Of a stretch of DNA of 64,000 nucleotides, positions 8,572 through 18,108 are shown piece by piece. The stretch comes from Paenibacillus qinlingensis. Its GTDB lineage: Bacteria > Bacillota > Bacilli > Paenibacillales > NBRC-103111. The notes under the pieces are model-generated. The model saw nothing but the letters and a program-made list of their open reading frames with translations, made no database searches and was not told where the DNA came from. How positions within the stretch are numbered: the stretch's first letter is position 1; each line of letters starts with the position of its first letter. The DNA lies in the NCBI RefSeq assembly GCF_013204845.1, contig NZ_JABMKY010000005.1:124001-188000 (forward strand), given 5' to 3'. The translations under genes were made by a program, and so were the position numbers.

Positions 8572-10605
8572 ATGGAAGGAAGCGTTATGTTCATGGGAGC
8601 AAAAGCGAAGATTCAAGTGAATACGAATCATGTCGGTAAAGACAGAATTAATCCGTATGTATTCGGCCATTTTGTGGAAGATATTCGTGATCATATGGAT
8701 GCGATGTTGGCGTATCCGCTGTCGGATATGGACTTTGAAAGCAACGATGTATTGTATAGGGGGCTGTCTGGAAACTGGCGACCATTCACGAATGGGAAAA
8801 GCACGGTATTTGCGCTCGAACCTGCTGCTACCTATCACTCCGGGCATAGCCAACTGATACGTATATATAGCGATGACGAGGCCTACGCAGGCATCCGTCA
8901 AGCGATTGCTGTAAAAGAAGATCGGCAAGGCTACGAATTAGTTCTATATGCTAGAGCTTCTATTGAAATTAAGTTCCTTACCGCAGAGATCGTGGACGCA
9001 TCAAGTGGAGAAGTGCTGGGGTCTAGCGGCATCGAGATTGAAAGTCATAACTGGAAGCAATATGCATCTCGTATCAAAGTCAGTCGAATTTGTGAGCAAG
9101 CAGAGTTCAGGATTTATGTTTCTGCGGAGCATGAACGCTGGAGGGATCATGTGTCTACAGGGATGCTTTGGCTGGATCATATTTCGCTGCTTCCATCTGA
9201 CAGTATTGGCAATGTTCGCAAGGAAGTTGTGGAGATGACGAGGGACTTGAACGCGGGTATGATGCGGCTTGCAGGGAATTATATTAGTGCTTATCACTGG
9301 CAGCAGGCGATTGGTCCTGTATACGAGCGTCCTTGTGTGATTAACGAAGCATGGGGAGGTTGGACGAATAAGTATTTTGGTACAGACGAGTTTATCGAGT
9401 TTTGCCGTGACTTGCAAGTGGAACCGCTGATTTGTGTGAATGATGGTTCCGGTACACCTGAAGAAGCAGCCGAATGGGTGGAGTATTGTAATGGCGGTTT
9501 GGATACACCGATGGGAAAACTGCGGGCTGCGAATGGGCACGCTGAACCGTATGGTGTGAAGTACTGGGAGATTGGCAACGAAGTCTGGGGACCTTGGCAA
9601 GTTGGGCATTGCAGTGCAGAGCAATTCGCAGATCGTTACGTGCGATTCGCCCAAGCGATGAAGGCCATCGATCCTGAGATTAAGCTGCTTGCTTGTGGTG
9701 ATGACAAGCAAGATTGGAACCAGATCCTGCTAGCGCGCGCTGCAGAGCATATGGATTATTTAACATTGCATTTGTATCACGGCTACAACCGATTTGGGAT
9801 GAATGATCGTACGCCGAAAGAAGAGCGGTATAAAGCGATCCTTTCCTATCCAGAATGGACACGGGAATCTGTACGACAAGTGAGAGAGTTAATTAACTCC
9901 GATTCGCGCTATACGCATCTAAAATTGGCGATCACGGAATATAACACGATGTACTATCCGAATACGATCCGCAAGGGGCTTCCGAATGAACACACCCTTG
10001 AAGCAGCTGCGGCGAATGCAGCGAATTTGAATGAATTTATTCGAAATTGCGATCTCCTCGAGATCGGCAGCTTCTCCGATTTAGTCAATGGCTGGCTTGG
10101 CGGGTGTATTCGAGTAGGAGATTTCTACGCGGATCAGTTTCGAGGTAAGTCCTCAGGAAGAACGGAGAACGCTTTAACCGTATATGGCACGCCAACCTAT
10201 TATGTCATGAAGATGTACGCAAACAGAGATTTGGGCTATGTCGTTCAGAGTCATATCGAATGCGGCAGCTTTAGCGTGAATAGCCTTGTACCTACATCAC
10301 CTAAGCTAGTGGATCTACCGAATTTGGACGTTGTAGCCTGCAAAAGTATTGACGGAGATAAACTAACGACTTTTATTGTTAATCGAAGTCTCGATGATAT
10401 AGTAACGGACGTACATCTGGATGGATTTGTAACGTCGGGCACAGCTCGTCTAATAGCATTAACAGGGGAACATGCGGAGGCTTTCAATGATGTGCACCAC
10501 CCGGAGGCAGTGGTCTGTGAAGCATGGAACGTTGCTATTGTGAACGCCCAAGTGAACTGTGTGTTGAAGGCAACGTCTGTTTACGTACTGGAAATCACTC
10601 GCTAA
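8572..10605 (+). CDS. abfA: GH51 alpha-L-arabinofuranosidase
   Basis: Retaining exo-enzyme releasing arabinofuranose from arabino- and arabinoxylo-oligosaccharides. A (beta/alpha)8 barrel holds the acid/base Glu in EIGNEVWG (E337) and the nucleophile Glu in ITEYNTMY (E456), with a C-terminal beta-sandwich domain typical of GH51. There is an N-terminal extension, including a carbohydrate-binding-like region (about 90-210), so the 677 residues exceed the usual 500. There is no signal peptide, so it acts in the cytoplasm on imported oligosaccharides. Starts at 8572 (AAAGGA upstream) or 8587 (GGAAGGA upstream) are both reasonable; the first is listed. It lies between the permease and the secreted GH43 gene in one operon. 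Confidence 0.9.
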   Translation: MEGSVMFMGAKAKIQVNTNHVGKDRINPYVFGHFVEDIRDHMDAMLAYPLSDMDFESNDVLYRGLSGNWRPFTNGKSTVFALEPAATYHSGHSQLIRIYSDDEAYAGIRQAIAVKEDRQGYELVLYARASIEIKFLTAEIVDASSGEVLGSSGIEIESHNWKQYASRIKVSRICEQAEFRIYVSAEHERWRDHVSTGMLWLDHISLLPSDSIGNVRKEVVEMTRDLNAGMMRLAGNYISAYHWQQAIGPVYERPCVINEAWGGWTNKYFGTDEFIEFCRDLQVEPLICVNDGSGTPEEAAEWVEYCNGGLDTPMGKLRAANGHAEPYGVKYWEIGNEVWGPWQVGHCSAEQFADRYVRFAQAMKAIDPEIKLLACGDDKQDWNQILLARAAEHMDYLTLHLYHGYNRFGMNDRTPKEERYKAILSYPEWTRESVRQVRELINSDSRYTHLKLAITEYNTMYYPNTIRKGLPNEHTLEAAAANAANLNEFIRNCDLLEIGSFSDLVNGWLGGCIRVGDFYADQFRGKSSGRTENALTVYGTPTYYVMKMYANRDLGYVVQSHIECGSFSVNSLVPTSPKLVDLPNLDVVACKSIDGDKLTTFIVNRSLDDIVTDVHLDGFVTSGTARLIALTGEHAEAFNDVHHPEAVVCEAWNVAIVNAQVNCVLKATSVYVLEITR

Positions 10606-10618
10606 AAGGGATAATCGG

Positions 10619-12982
10619 ATGATACAAGTTAAGAACGCATGGAGATGGATTATCGTTGTTTGTGTGCTACTTTCGGCGATTGTGACGATTACGATTATGC
10701 CTCAGCTCTGGGGAAAGAAAGGGACGGAGAGGATGGGTATATCCTTAAGTCAGACGTACCAGAATCCGTTCGTATTGGACCAGGAATGGGAGGATTACGG
10801 GATCGGAGATCCTTATGTTCTTCGTTTTGACGGCAAATATTATTTGTATTGCAGCACGAAGGATCGAAGAGTCGGCGTGAAAGCATGGAGCTCGGACGAT
10901 CTTGTGAACTGGCGCTATGAAGGCTTGGTAACCGAGGAGGCGATCAGTGAAGGTGCGTATGCACCCGAGGTCGTTTATTGGAACGGTGCGTTCTATATGT
11001 ACACTTCACCTGCGGGCAAGGGACATTACGTCCTGCAAAGTGATAAGCCGACTGGTCCGTTCGTACAGAAGACGGAGAATCTTGGCCTAACAATCGATGG
11101 CTCTGTATTTATTGACGACGATGAGAAATGGTATTTCACGCACGCCAAGTTGAACGGTATTATGGCAAGCTTGATGACGGATCCCTATACGATTGAAGAG
11201 GGTCAGCAGTTGAACGCCACACTCGGGCATTGGACCGAAGGTTCGATGATCATCAAGCGAGCTGGACGATATTTTATCACATACACAGGCAATCATGTTT
11301 TTAGCAAAGGCTACCGTGTCAACTATGGGGTCAATCATACATCCCCGATTGGTACCTATACAATCCCTGAGAATAATCCGATTCTAATTTCCACAGCCAA
11401 TGATTTCAATGGTCTTGGACACAGTGCGACAGTCATGGGTCCTGATCTAGATTCGTATTATATGGTCTACCATAACCTAGTCGGACGTTCTGCAGAAGGA
11501 CCGCCTGTTCGTAAACTAAACCTGGATCGGCTCGTGTTCAACGGTGACAAGATGTCTGTCCTCGGTCCGACAAACGGCTCCCCACAGGAAGCACCAAGAA
11601 TGCCGGTGTTTCACGACGTTCCGGGTGCTGCGCCAGCTGCTGACAAATGGGAGCAGATGAGCCAAGCAGGAGGTACGGAGACTTTGTTGACAAGAGCAGC
11701 TACAGGCAGTCCGTACACGGCCGAATACAATTTCAAATGGAATGAAGCGGAAAGTGATGGACTGAATTCTTCGCTGGATGCCATATTCGCTTATAAGGAT
11801 GCGGGAAATTTCCGAAGGGCACGTATCAACAAAACGACTTTGGAGCTTGCCCTAATTGACCGAGTGAATAGCGTCGAAACGGTTGTTGCGACGAAGCCGC
11901 TGCCGAAAGGGACGGATTTAACAAAGGTTCATACGATCCGGATTGAGTCAAGCAGATCGAGTACGATGCTCTATTGGGACGGACTTTTGAAGATCGAGCA
12001 TGCCGCAATGGCTAGCAAAGCTGGCCGAATTGGCTATGCGTGGCCGCAAGGGGCCAAGCCTGATCTGCACTACACAGCCTTCTCGAATGAAGCGAATGGG
12101 AGCAGTGATACGCATGGGATCAAACCCTTGCCCGGTACGTTGGAAGCTGTTCATGCTGAAGTGGAAGGCAGTCCAGTTATCCAATCGGGCTTAACGCCTG
12201 ATGGCAGTGATGTTGTCGTCCTTTCAAAAAAGGAAGATGGTCTCAACTTTCCGATCAACGTTCGCGAGGGTGGCAGCTATTTGTTTTCCGTTAACGCAGC
12301 GAAATCCTCGTCGGGCTCAACGTTGAGGTTCATCGTAAATGGCACGACCAAGTCTATCAAGCTGGACGCGTCTTTATTCGCAGACGATGCGGCGTGGACA
12401 AAGATACCGCTTGGTGAGTTCGAGCTGAGGGCGGGAACACAATGGCTGTCACTGCGCGGGGCGAAGGGAGAAGTCACGCTTCGATACATCGAAGCTAGTC
12501 GAGCGGTAGCTGTGCCAGAGCAGACGGTCATTAAGCCGACGGCCGTTGGCCTTGTCAATCGATTCGGAGGTGAACCCGGTTGGATGGATTATACCGTAAG
12601 CTTCGATGTGACGCTCAAAGCAACAACGTCTGATGAAGCAGGTGTCCTGCTACGGACGACGAACGAGTCAGATTTTAAGGATCAGGTCAAGGATGCTTTC
12701 ATGGGCTATACGCTTGCTTTTCGGAGTGACAAATTACTGCTGCGGCGTGTGAACTATGAAAATACCGTGGAAGCGATATCCAGCGCTCATGCTTTTAAAC
12801 CCGGACAAACACACCACATCTCAGTGAAACTAAAAGGGCCAACCATTGAAGTTTTCTCCGATGATAGTCCGAAACCTATCTTAACTTGGAAGGATCCGAA
12901 TGCGTTTCTACTAGGTCGTGTCGGAATGCGTGGCGTATCGACAGCGTGGACGATCTCAGCGCTAACGGTAGCCAACAAGTAG
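10619..12982 (+). CDS. Secreted multidomain GH43 glycosidase
   Basis: The N-terminal hydrophobic segment (about residues 9-30) is a signal peptide or membrane anchor, so the enzyme is extracellular or membrane-tethered. The GH43 propeller follows, with catalytic base D64 (GIGDPYV), pKa-tuning D160 (TIDGSVF) and general acid E207 (HWTEGSM). Downstream of about residue 330 come a concanavalin-like beta-sandwich, a CBM6-like region (about 500-640, starting AVHAEVEG) and a final LamG-like domain (about 645-785). It probably trims arabinan or arabinoxylan outside the cell to feed the importer. It lies 13 bases after the GH51 stop and is the last gene before the terminator at 13093. Confidence 0.86.
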   Translation: MIQVKNAWRWIIVVCVLLSAIVTITIMPQLWGKKGTERMGISLSQTYQNPFVLDQEWEDYGIGDPYVLRFDGKYYLYCSTKDRRVGVKAWSSDDLVNWRYEGLVTEEAISEGAYAPEVVYWNGAFYMYTSPAGKGHYVLQSDKPTGPFVQKTENLGLTIDGSVFIDDDEKWYFTHAKLNGIMASLMTDPYTIEEGQQLNATLGHWTEGSMIIKRAGRYFITYTGNHVFSKGYRVNYGVNHTSPIGTYTIPENNPILISTANDFNGLGHSATVMGPDLDSYYMVYHNLVGRSAEGPPVRKLNLDRLVFNGDKMSVLGPTNGSPQEAPRMPVFHDVPGAAPAADKWEQMSQAGGTETLLTRAATGSPYTAEYNFKWNEAESDGLNSSLDAIFAYKDAGNFRRARINKTTLELALIDRVNSVETVVATKPLPKGTDLTKVHTIRIESSRSSTMLYWDGLLKIEHAAMASKAGRIGYAWPQGAKPDLHYTAFSNEANGSSDTHGIKPLPGTLEAVHAEVEGSPVIQSGLTPDGSDVVVLSKKEDGLNFPINVREGGSYLFSVNAAKSSSGSTLRFIVNGTTKSIKLDASLFADDAAWTKIPLGEFELRAGTQWLSLRGAKGEVTLRYIEASRAVAVPEQTVIKPTAVGLVNRFGGEPGWMDYTVSFDVTLKATTSDEAGVLLRTTNESDFKDQVKDAFMGYTLAFRSDKLLLRRVNYENTVEAISSAHAFKPGQTHHISVKLKGPTIEVFSDDSPKPILTWKDPNAFLLGRVGMRGVSTAWTISALTVANK

Positions 12983-13092
12983 CAATGATTTGCGAGAAAA
13001 TCGGGACGATTTCTTTTAATGGTGGAGGTAACTTACAAGAGCAGTTGAACACTTCGTTGGAGATAGAAAGATATCTAACTAGTAGATATAAT

Positions 13093-13125
13093 AAAGCCAT
13101 AGACGATGTTGGTCTATGGCTTTTT
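13093..13125 (+). terminator. Rho-independent terminator closing the arabinan operon
   Basis: AAAGCCATAGAC at 13093-13104 pairs with GTCTATGGCTTT at 13112-13123 across a GATGTTG loop, followed by Ts. A near-copy exists at 33026-33061. The rest of the 12983-13229 spacer shows no convincing gene. Confidence 0.85.
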
Positions 13126-13229
13126 GGCGTCTACATGATTTCGTTTGAGGTCTTGGACGTTGAATAAAAGGATTTTTCCAAAAGGAGACGAATAAAAGCT
13201 AAATCATATTTATTAGGGGACGTTCGCAC

Positions 13230-14672
13230 ATGAGACTGAAAGAATACTTAATAGATTCCTTAATGAACTTAACTTCCGATGGTATTGTAATTGTTGATGT
13301 AAATGGTGCTGTGTTAGAGGTGAATAAGAAATTTGAAGAGTTACATGGCTGGACGAGGGATGAAGTTATCGGGACCATATTGCCGATGGTGCTAGAGCAG
13401 GATAGAGCAGATGCGCTTCAACTCTATCAATCATTAATAAACGGCGAGCCAATCAAGAATTTCGAAGCGATAAAACTTAGAAAAGATGGATCTACCTTTT
13501 ATGCGAGTGTTACCGTTTCACCTGTGAAAAATAACGATGGTTTAGTTATTGGATTTGTCGGTGTGGAAAGGGACATTAGTGAAAGGAAAAAAGCAGAAGA
13601 GGAGCTTTTTGAAAGGGAAAAACAGTTTAGAAAGTTGCTCAAACTTAACCCAGAACCCATTGCGCTACACAAGGACGGGTTCATTCAGTTTGTGAATGAT
13701 GCTTGCAGTAAACTTTTTGGCGGTGCTTCATCAGACGATTTCAAAGGGAAATCCATCTATGATTTTTTCTGCGCAGCGGATAAAAACCTCATTGCTGCGC
13801 GGCTTCAGCAGGTAATGCAGATGGATCAGGATAACTATAGTGAATTTTTTGAGAGAAAGATGCGCAAGTTAGACGGCACTATCTTTGATGCAGAAATGTC
13901 CTCCATATATATCTATAAAGATATGGGAAATCCGGTTGTACAGAGCGTAATTCGTGATCTCACGGAGCGTAAAAAGTCCGAAGAAGCGATTATAAGATCA
14001 GAGAAACTATCGCTCATTGGTCAATTGGCTGCTGGTATCGCCCATGATATTCGGAATCCTTTGACTTCCTTGAAGGGATTCGTACAATTATTAAAAACTA
14101 GAAATACAGACTACGTTGATGTGATGATGGAAGAGCTTGAACATATTAATTATGTCGTCAATGAATTTATGACCCTAGCAAAGCCACATCTGAATTACTA
14201 CATAGAGAGTAAGGTTCTAGAGCTTGTTCAAAGTGTCATTGGTTTTTTACAACCGCATGCTCATTTGTATAACGTTCAAATTCAATTGGAATTGGATCAA
14301 GAAATCCCGGTCATCTATTGTAATCCGGATCAAATCAAACAAGTGTTAATAAATGTGTTGAAGAATGCGATTGAGTCGATGGATAGTGGGGGAGTGATTC
14401 ACATCTCATTCAGAATTTCTTCCCAACAGTCTTTGGTTATTAGTGTCAAAGATCAAGGAATAGGGATTTCTGAGGAACGATTAACGCAGTTAGGGGAGCC
14501 GTTTTACACCACAAAGGCTAATGGAACCGGTTTAGGATTAATGGTTTGCAAGCGAATTGTTGAAGGGCATGGAGGCAAATTGACGATTCTAAGCAAAATA
14601 AAGCAGGGGACTACGGTTGAAATAGAACTTCCTTTAGCTTCAATGGACAATAGCATGGAAATAAAAAAATGA
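13230..14672 (+). CDS. Soluble two-PAS sensor histidine kinase (Kin-like)
   Basis: No membrane segment is visible. PAS domain 1 (about 5-120, ending in the DISERKKAEEE linker), PAS domain 2 (about 125-250, ending in DLTERKKSEE), a HisKA dimerisation helix with HDIRNPLTSLKGF (phospho-accepting His 272), and a HATPase with N box NVLKNAIESM, DQGIGI and GTGLGL. This architecture matches the cytosolic sporulation-type kinases (KinA/KinE group) of Bacilli, which feed Spo0F; that role is inference. There is no response regulator next to it, so it is an orphan kinase. It has its own ribosome binding site (AGGGGACG) and stands apart from both neighbouring operons. Confidence 0.88.
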   Translation: MRLKEYLIDSLMNLTSDGIVIVDVNGAVLEVNKKFEELHGWTRDEVIGTILPMVLEQDRADALQLYQSLINGEPIKNFEAIKLRKDGSTFYASVTVSPVKNNDGLVIGFVGVERDISERKKAEEELFEREKQFRKLLKLNPEPIALHKDGFIQFVNDACSKLFGGASSDDFKGKSIYDFFCAADKNLIAARLQQVMQMDQDNYSEFFERKMRKLDGTIFDAEMSSIYIYKDMGNPVVQSVIRDLTERKKSEEAIIRSEKLSLIGQLAAGIAHDIRNPLTSLKGFVQLLKTRNTDYVDVMMEELEHINYVVNEFMTLAKPHLNYYIESKVLELVQSVIGFLQPHAHLYNVQIQLELDQEIPVIYCNPDQIKQVLINVLKNAIESMDSGGVIHISFRISSQQSLVISVKDQGIGISEERLTQLGEPFYTTKANGTGLGLMVCKRIVEGHGGKLTILSKIKQGTTVEIELPLASMDNSMEIKK

Positions 14673-14764
14673 TTTTACCCCGTATGAATCATCCATTTAC
14701 CCATCACGTCTAAAGGCAGTTATCCCTTAAAATATTCATAACCTGGATTGAAGGGAGTATTGTG

Positions 14765-17700
14765 ATGTTTTGGACAGTGGAGAAGTTGCAAGCGCGAATT
14801 CATGAATTAGAACCTTATCGCTATCGTGGTGAAAAGGTTATAGATACGTTTCGGATCAAACTTGATGCCGATGGCGTCATTGGAGCCTATCCTTCCGAAG
14901 ACGGCGAGTGGGATTCAATTCGAATCGGAGACCGTTGGAAAGGCCGGGATGTGTACTATTGGTTAGCTGCGGATCTGTTTATTCCTGCCGAGTGGAAAAG
15001 AAAGAAGGTGCTCGGTCGGTTTAAGCTTGGACAGACTGGTGAAGGAACGAACAGCGGTTTCGAATCGCTTCTTTTTTTGAACGGGGAGCCGTATCAGGGC
15101 GTTGACTCGAATCATGACGAAGTGTTTTTCCCAGAAGCATCGATTGGTTCCGAGGTGAAGCTTCGCTTCCGCTTGTGGTCTGGATTAGGAGGTTATCAGA
15201 GCTTACGTGAGATGGAAAGCAAGCTAGAATTGGCGACTGTAGGTTGGCTGGATGAAGCTTGCGATGATCTGTACTACACAGCCAAGGCATTGCTGGAAAC
15301 GATTCGGATTTTGGATGAACGCCGTCTGGAACGGCACGAACTGCTGACTATGTTGGATCAAGCTTTCCTCCTGCTCGATTGGTCGAGGCCAGGGAGCGAT
15401 GCTTTCTACAACTCCGTGGCGAGTGCTCAGGCACAATTGCAAATGGCACTGACATCAATGCCGAAGTTGCATGCTGTTGTTGTTCAATGCATAGGACACA
15501 CGCATATCGACGTCGCTTGGCTCTGGCAGTTGAAGCATACGAGGGAAAAAGCAGCGAGATCCTTTTCAACTGTGCTCCGTTTAATGGAACAGTACCCGGA
15601 GTACATTTTCTTACAAACACAGCCACAGCTGTATGAGTATATCAAGTCGGATTATCCGGATATTTATGAGCAAATCAAGGAACGTGTCAAAGAAGGACGA
15701 TGGGAAGCTGGAGGTGCGATGTGGCTCGAGGCGGACTGCAACCTAGCGTCTGGCGAATCGCTTGTGCGGCAGCTATTATACGGCACCCGATTTTTCCGCG
15801 AGGAATTTGGTGTGGAATGCAAGTATTTGTGGTTGCCTGATGTGTTTGGTTATAGCTGGGCGTTGCCGCAAATTTTGCGGAAGTCCGGCATTGAATCTTT
15901 CATGACGACGAAAATCAGCTGGAATCAATATAATCGGATGCCTCACGACACATTTATGTGGAGAGGGATTGATGGAACGGAAGTACTGACTCATTTCATT
16001 ACGACGCCGGATCCCGGCTCCAGTGAAGGAGCTTTCTACTATACGTACAACGGGAAAGTTACGCCATCTTCGGTGCAAGGTATTTGGGACGCCTATCGGG
16101 ATAAGGCGCTTAACTCGAATTTACTGCTGGCATATGGCTTTGGCGATGGCGGAGGCGGTGTCAATCGGGAAATGCTGGAGATGAGACGCAGGCTGGATCA
16201 AATACCTGGCATTCCCGCGGTGAAGACGGGGCGCGCTGACACCTATTTTGACAAATTGCAGCAAGAGGTCTCAAATTCAAAGTCCTACGTACACACTTGG
16301 GATGGTGAATTGTATCTGGAGTTACACCGTGGTACCTATACAAGTCAAGCTTATAATAAGCTTATGAATCGTAAGTTAGAGCTGCTATATAGAGAAACGG
16401 AATGGCTGCAAGTCATGAGCAGTTTATTGAATGCCAGCGCACAGGCAGCGAACGGCGAAAGTTCACGTCTTCTCTATGAAGGCTGGAAAATTATTTTGCG
16501 AAACCAGTTCCATGACATTATCCCAGGTTCGTCGATTCGTGAAGTCTATGAGGACAGCAGGGTTGAATACAGCGAAGCGCATGCTATTGGAGATAACGTG
16601 TGGAAACAATCCGCATCGTATTTGACAGATGGCAAGCAGGGAAGTGGAATGTTGGTGTTCAACAGTTCGCCGTGGGAGCAGACGGATATCGTATGCTTGC
16701 CCCAAAGTGAAGCCGGTATTGAAGAACTGTGGTTGGATGCTCAAAATTGTCCGTTGGAGACACAGCTAGTCGAGGGTAGCCAGTTGGTTAAGGTGGAGAA
16801 GATTCCATCGATGGGATACACGGTGATTCGTCAAGCCGATCAAGCGGATACGTTTATGCAAAAGGTAAAAGAAAATCCATTCATGAAGTTGCCTCAGGGG
16901 ATAATAACCCCTTTCTACGAAATTGAATGGAATGCCAGTGGACAGATTGAACGACTCTACGATCGGACTGAGAAGCGGGAAGTTATCTCTGAGGGTCAGA
17001 CCGGCAACCGATTCGAAGTGTTTGAAGATAAGCCGAAAGGTCGGCACGAGGCTTGGGATATTGACATTTTTTATACGGAGAAAAAGCAGGAAGTTTCCTG
17101 CGTGACCCGCATGGAAGTGACAGACACGGGTGCCTTGGCGGCGATTGTCCGCTTTGAGTGGTCTTATATGGACTCTACTGTTGTGCAAGATATGGTGCTC
17201 TATGCGCATAATCGCAGAATCGATTTCAAGACACAGGTCAATTGGCACGAGCCGCGTAAACTGTTAAAAGTAGCATTTCCCGTGCGAATTCGGGCCACGG
17301 AAGCGACATACGATATCCAATTCGGCAACGTGAAACGTCCTACGCATTGGAATACGAGCTGGGACTATGCACGCTTTGAGTCTGTTGGTCATCAGTGGGC
17401 TGATTTGTCGGAACGAGGATATGGCGTCAGCCTTCTGAACGATTGCAAATATGGGTATGACATCAAGGACAATGTGATGAGATTAACGCTAATCAAGTCT
17501 GCGATGGTTCCGGACCCTACGGCGGATATTGGTGAGCATCACTTTACGTATTCGCTGCTACCGCATGCTGGAGATTGGTATGACGGCAAAACGATGCAAT
17601 CCGCCTACGCGCTGAATAATCCACTTACGTATGCGTCTGGAACGCCTGAGAAAGCTTCATTCAGTATGTTCCGTCTATCCTGTGAGCATGTCATGATTGA

Positions 17701-17920
17701 CGCGGTTAAAGCAGCAGAGGATCAGGACGCCGTCATTTTGCGTATTCATGAGTTCGCGGGCATATGCGGACCGTTGGAGATTACAAGCGACGTCAGGATC
17801 GTGTCCTGGCAGGAGTGTGACCTGCTCGAACGACCTGAAGGAGAGCAGCGGTATGACGATCTCATAAGTGTTCAGATGAAACCTTATGAGATCAAGACAT
17901 TTATGATCCATTTCAACTAA
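14765..17920 (+). CDS. GH38 alpha-mannosidase
   Basis: Retaining, zinc-dependent alpha-mannosidase of about 1050 residues. After an N-terminal beta region, the GH38 catalytic domain starts near residue 240 with HTHIDVAWLW (zinc ligands His and Asp). The nucleophile Asp is in WLPDVFGYS (about residue 359) and a further zinc His is in NQFHDIIPGSS. The helical mid-domain and C-terminal beta-sandwich domains follow. There is no signal peptide, so it is cytoplasmic. AAGGGAG at 14751-14757 favours ATG 14765 over GTG 14762. It stands alone between the PAS kinase and the next transporter, so it may hydrolyse mannosides imported by that transporter, or act on N-glycan- or mannan-derived oligosaccharides. 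Confidence 0.93.
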   Translation: MFWTVEKLQARIHELEPYRYRGEKVIDTFRIKLDADGVIGAYPSEDGEWDSIRIGDRWKGRDVYYWLAADLFIPAEWKRKKVLGRFKLGQTGEGTNSGFESLLFLNGEPYQGVDSNHDEVFFPEASIGSEVKLRFRLWSGLGGYQSLREMESKLELATVGWLDEACDDLYYTAKALLETIRILDERRLERHELLTMLDQAFLLLDWSRPGSDAFYNSVASAQAQLQMALTSMPKLHAVVVQCIGHTHIDVAWLWQLKHTREKAARSFSTVLRLMEQYPEYIFLQTQPQLYEYIKSDYPDIYEQIKERVKEGRWEAGGAMWLEADCNLASGESLVRQLLYGTRFFREEFGVECKYLWLPDVFGYSWALPQILRKSGIESFMTTKISWNQYNRMPHDTFMWRGIDGTEVLTHFITTPDPGSSEGAFYYTYNGKVTPSSVQGIWDAYRDKALNSNLLLAYGFGDGGGGVNREMLEMRRRLDQIPGIPAVKTGRADTYFDKLQQEVSNSKSYVHTWDGELYLELHRGTYTSQAYNKLMNRKLELLYRETEWLQVMSSLLNASAQAANGESSRLLYEGWKIILRNQFHDIIPGSSIREVYEDSRVEYSEAHAIGDNVWKQSASYLTDGKQGSGMLVFNSSPWEQTDIVCLPQSEAGIEELWLDAQNCPLETQLVEGSQLVKVEKIPSMGYTVIRQADQADTFMQKVKENPFMKLPQGIITPFYEIEWNASGQIERLYDRTEKREVISEGQTGNRFEVFEDKPKGRHEAWDIDIFYTEKKQEVSCVTRMEVTDTGALAAIVRFEWSYMDSTVVQDMVLYAHNRRIDFKTQVNWHEPRKLLKVAFPVRIRATEATYDIQFGNVKRPTHWNTSWDYARFESVGHQWADLSERGYGVSLLNDCKYGYDIKDNVMRLTLIKSAMVPDPTADIGEHHFTYSLLPHAGDWYDGKTMQSAYALNNPLTYASGTPEKASFSMFRLSCEHVMIDAVKAAEDQDAVILRIHEFAGICGPLEITSDVRIVSWQECDLLERPEGEQRYDDLISVQMKPYEIKTFMIHFN

Positions 17921-17936
17921 ATTTACATGCCGACAA

Positions 17937-17958
17937 GGCCCCAAATCACTTTGGGGCC
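17937..17958 (+). terminator. Hairpin terminator after alpha-mannosidase
   Basis: A perfect 9-base stem (GGCCCCAAA / TTTGGGGCC) with loop TCAC lies 17 bases after the stop. The following tract is only mildly T-rich, so it is a weaker but plausible terminator. Confidence 0.65.
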
Positions 17959-18007
17959 AATTTGCATTTCATCCGTATCTCCTCGTGCATCCTCCTATGA
18001 GGAAGAT

Positions 18008-18037
18008 AGTTGATTTGTCATACGGACACAGTTGAAT
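18008..18037 (+). promoter_or_regulatory. Shared promoter/operator motif, copy 1
   Basis: AGTTGATTTGTCAT at 18008-18021 followed by GTTGAATT at 18031. The same 14-mer recurs at 19926 upstream of the binding protein, again with GTTGA ten to twelve bases on. TTGTCA with a 17-base spacer gives TACCAC, a poor -10, so this may be a regulator site as well as a promoter. Confidence 0.4.
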
Positions 18038-18108
18038 TACCACTCCCGCCTTGAAGCGCGGTTGTACTATGCTTAAACCACAATTTCAGTTTAAGGAGAA
18101 GATGACAC

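Noticed and set aside
8401-8928. 175-codon minus-strand open frame across the permease/GH51 junction
   Set aside because: It overlaps two strong genes and shows no protein-like features.
9001-9711. 236-codon open frame on the minus strand inside the GH51 gene
   Set aside because: It lies wholly within a well-supported GH51 gene, has no recognisable domain and has unlikely composition; it is an antisense shadow.
12886-13167. Open frame running from the GH43 end through the terminator at 13093
   Set aside because: It would be translated through a terminator hairpin, overlaps the GH43 gene and has no ribosome binding site.
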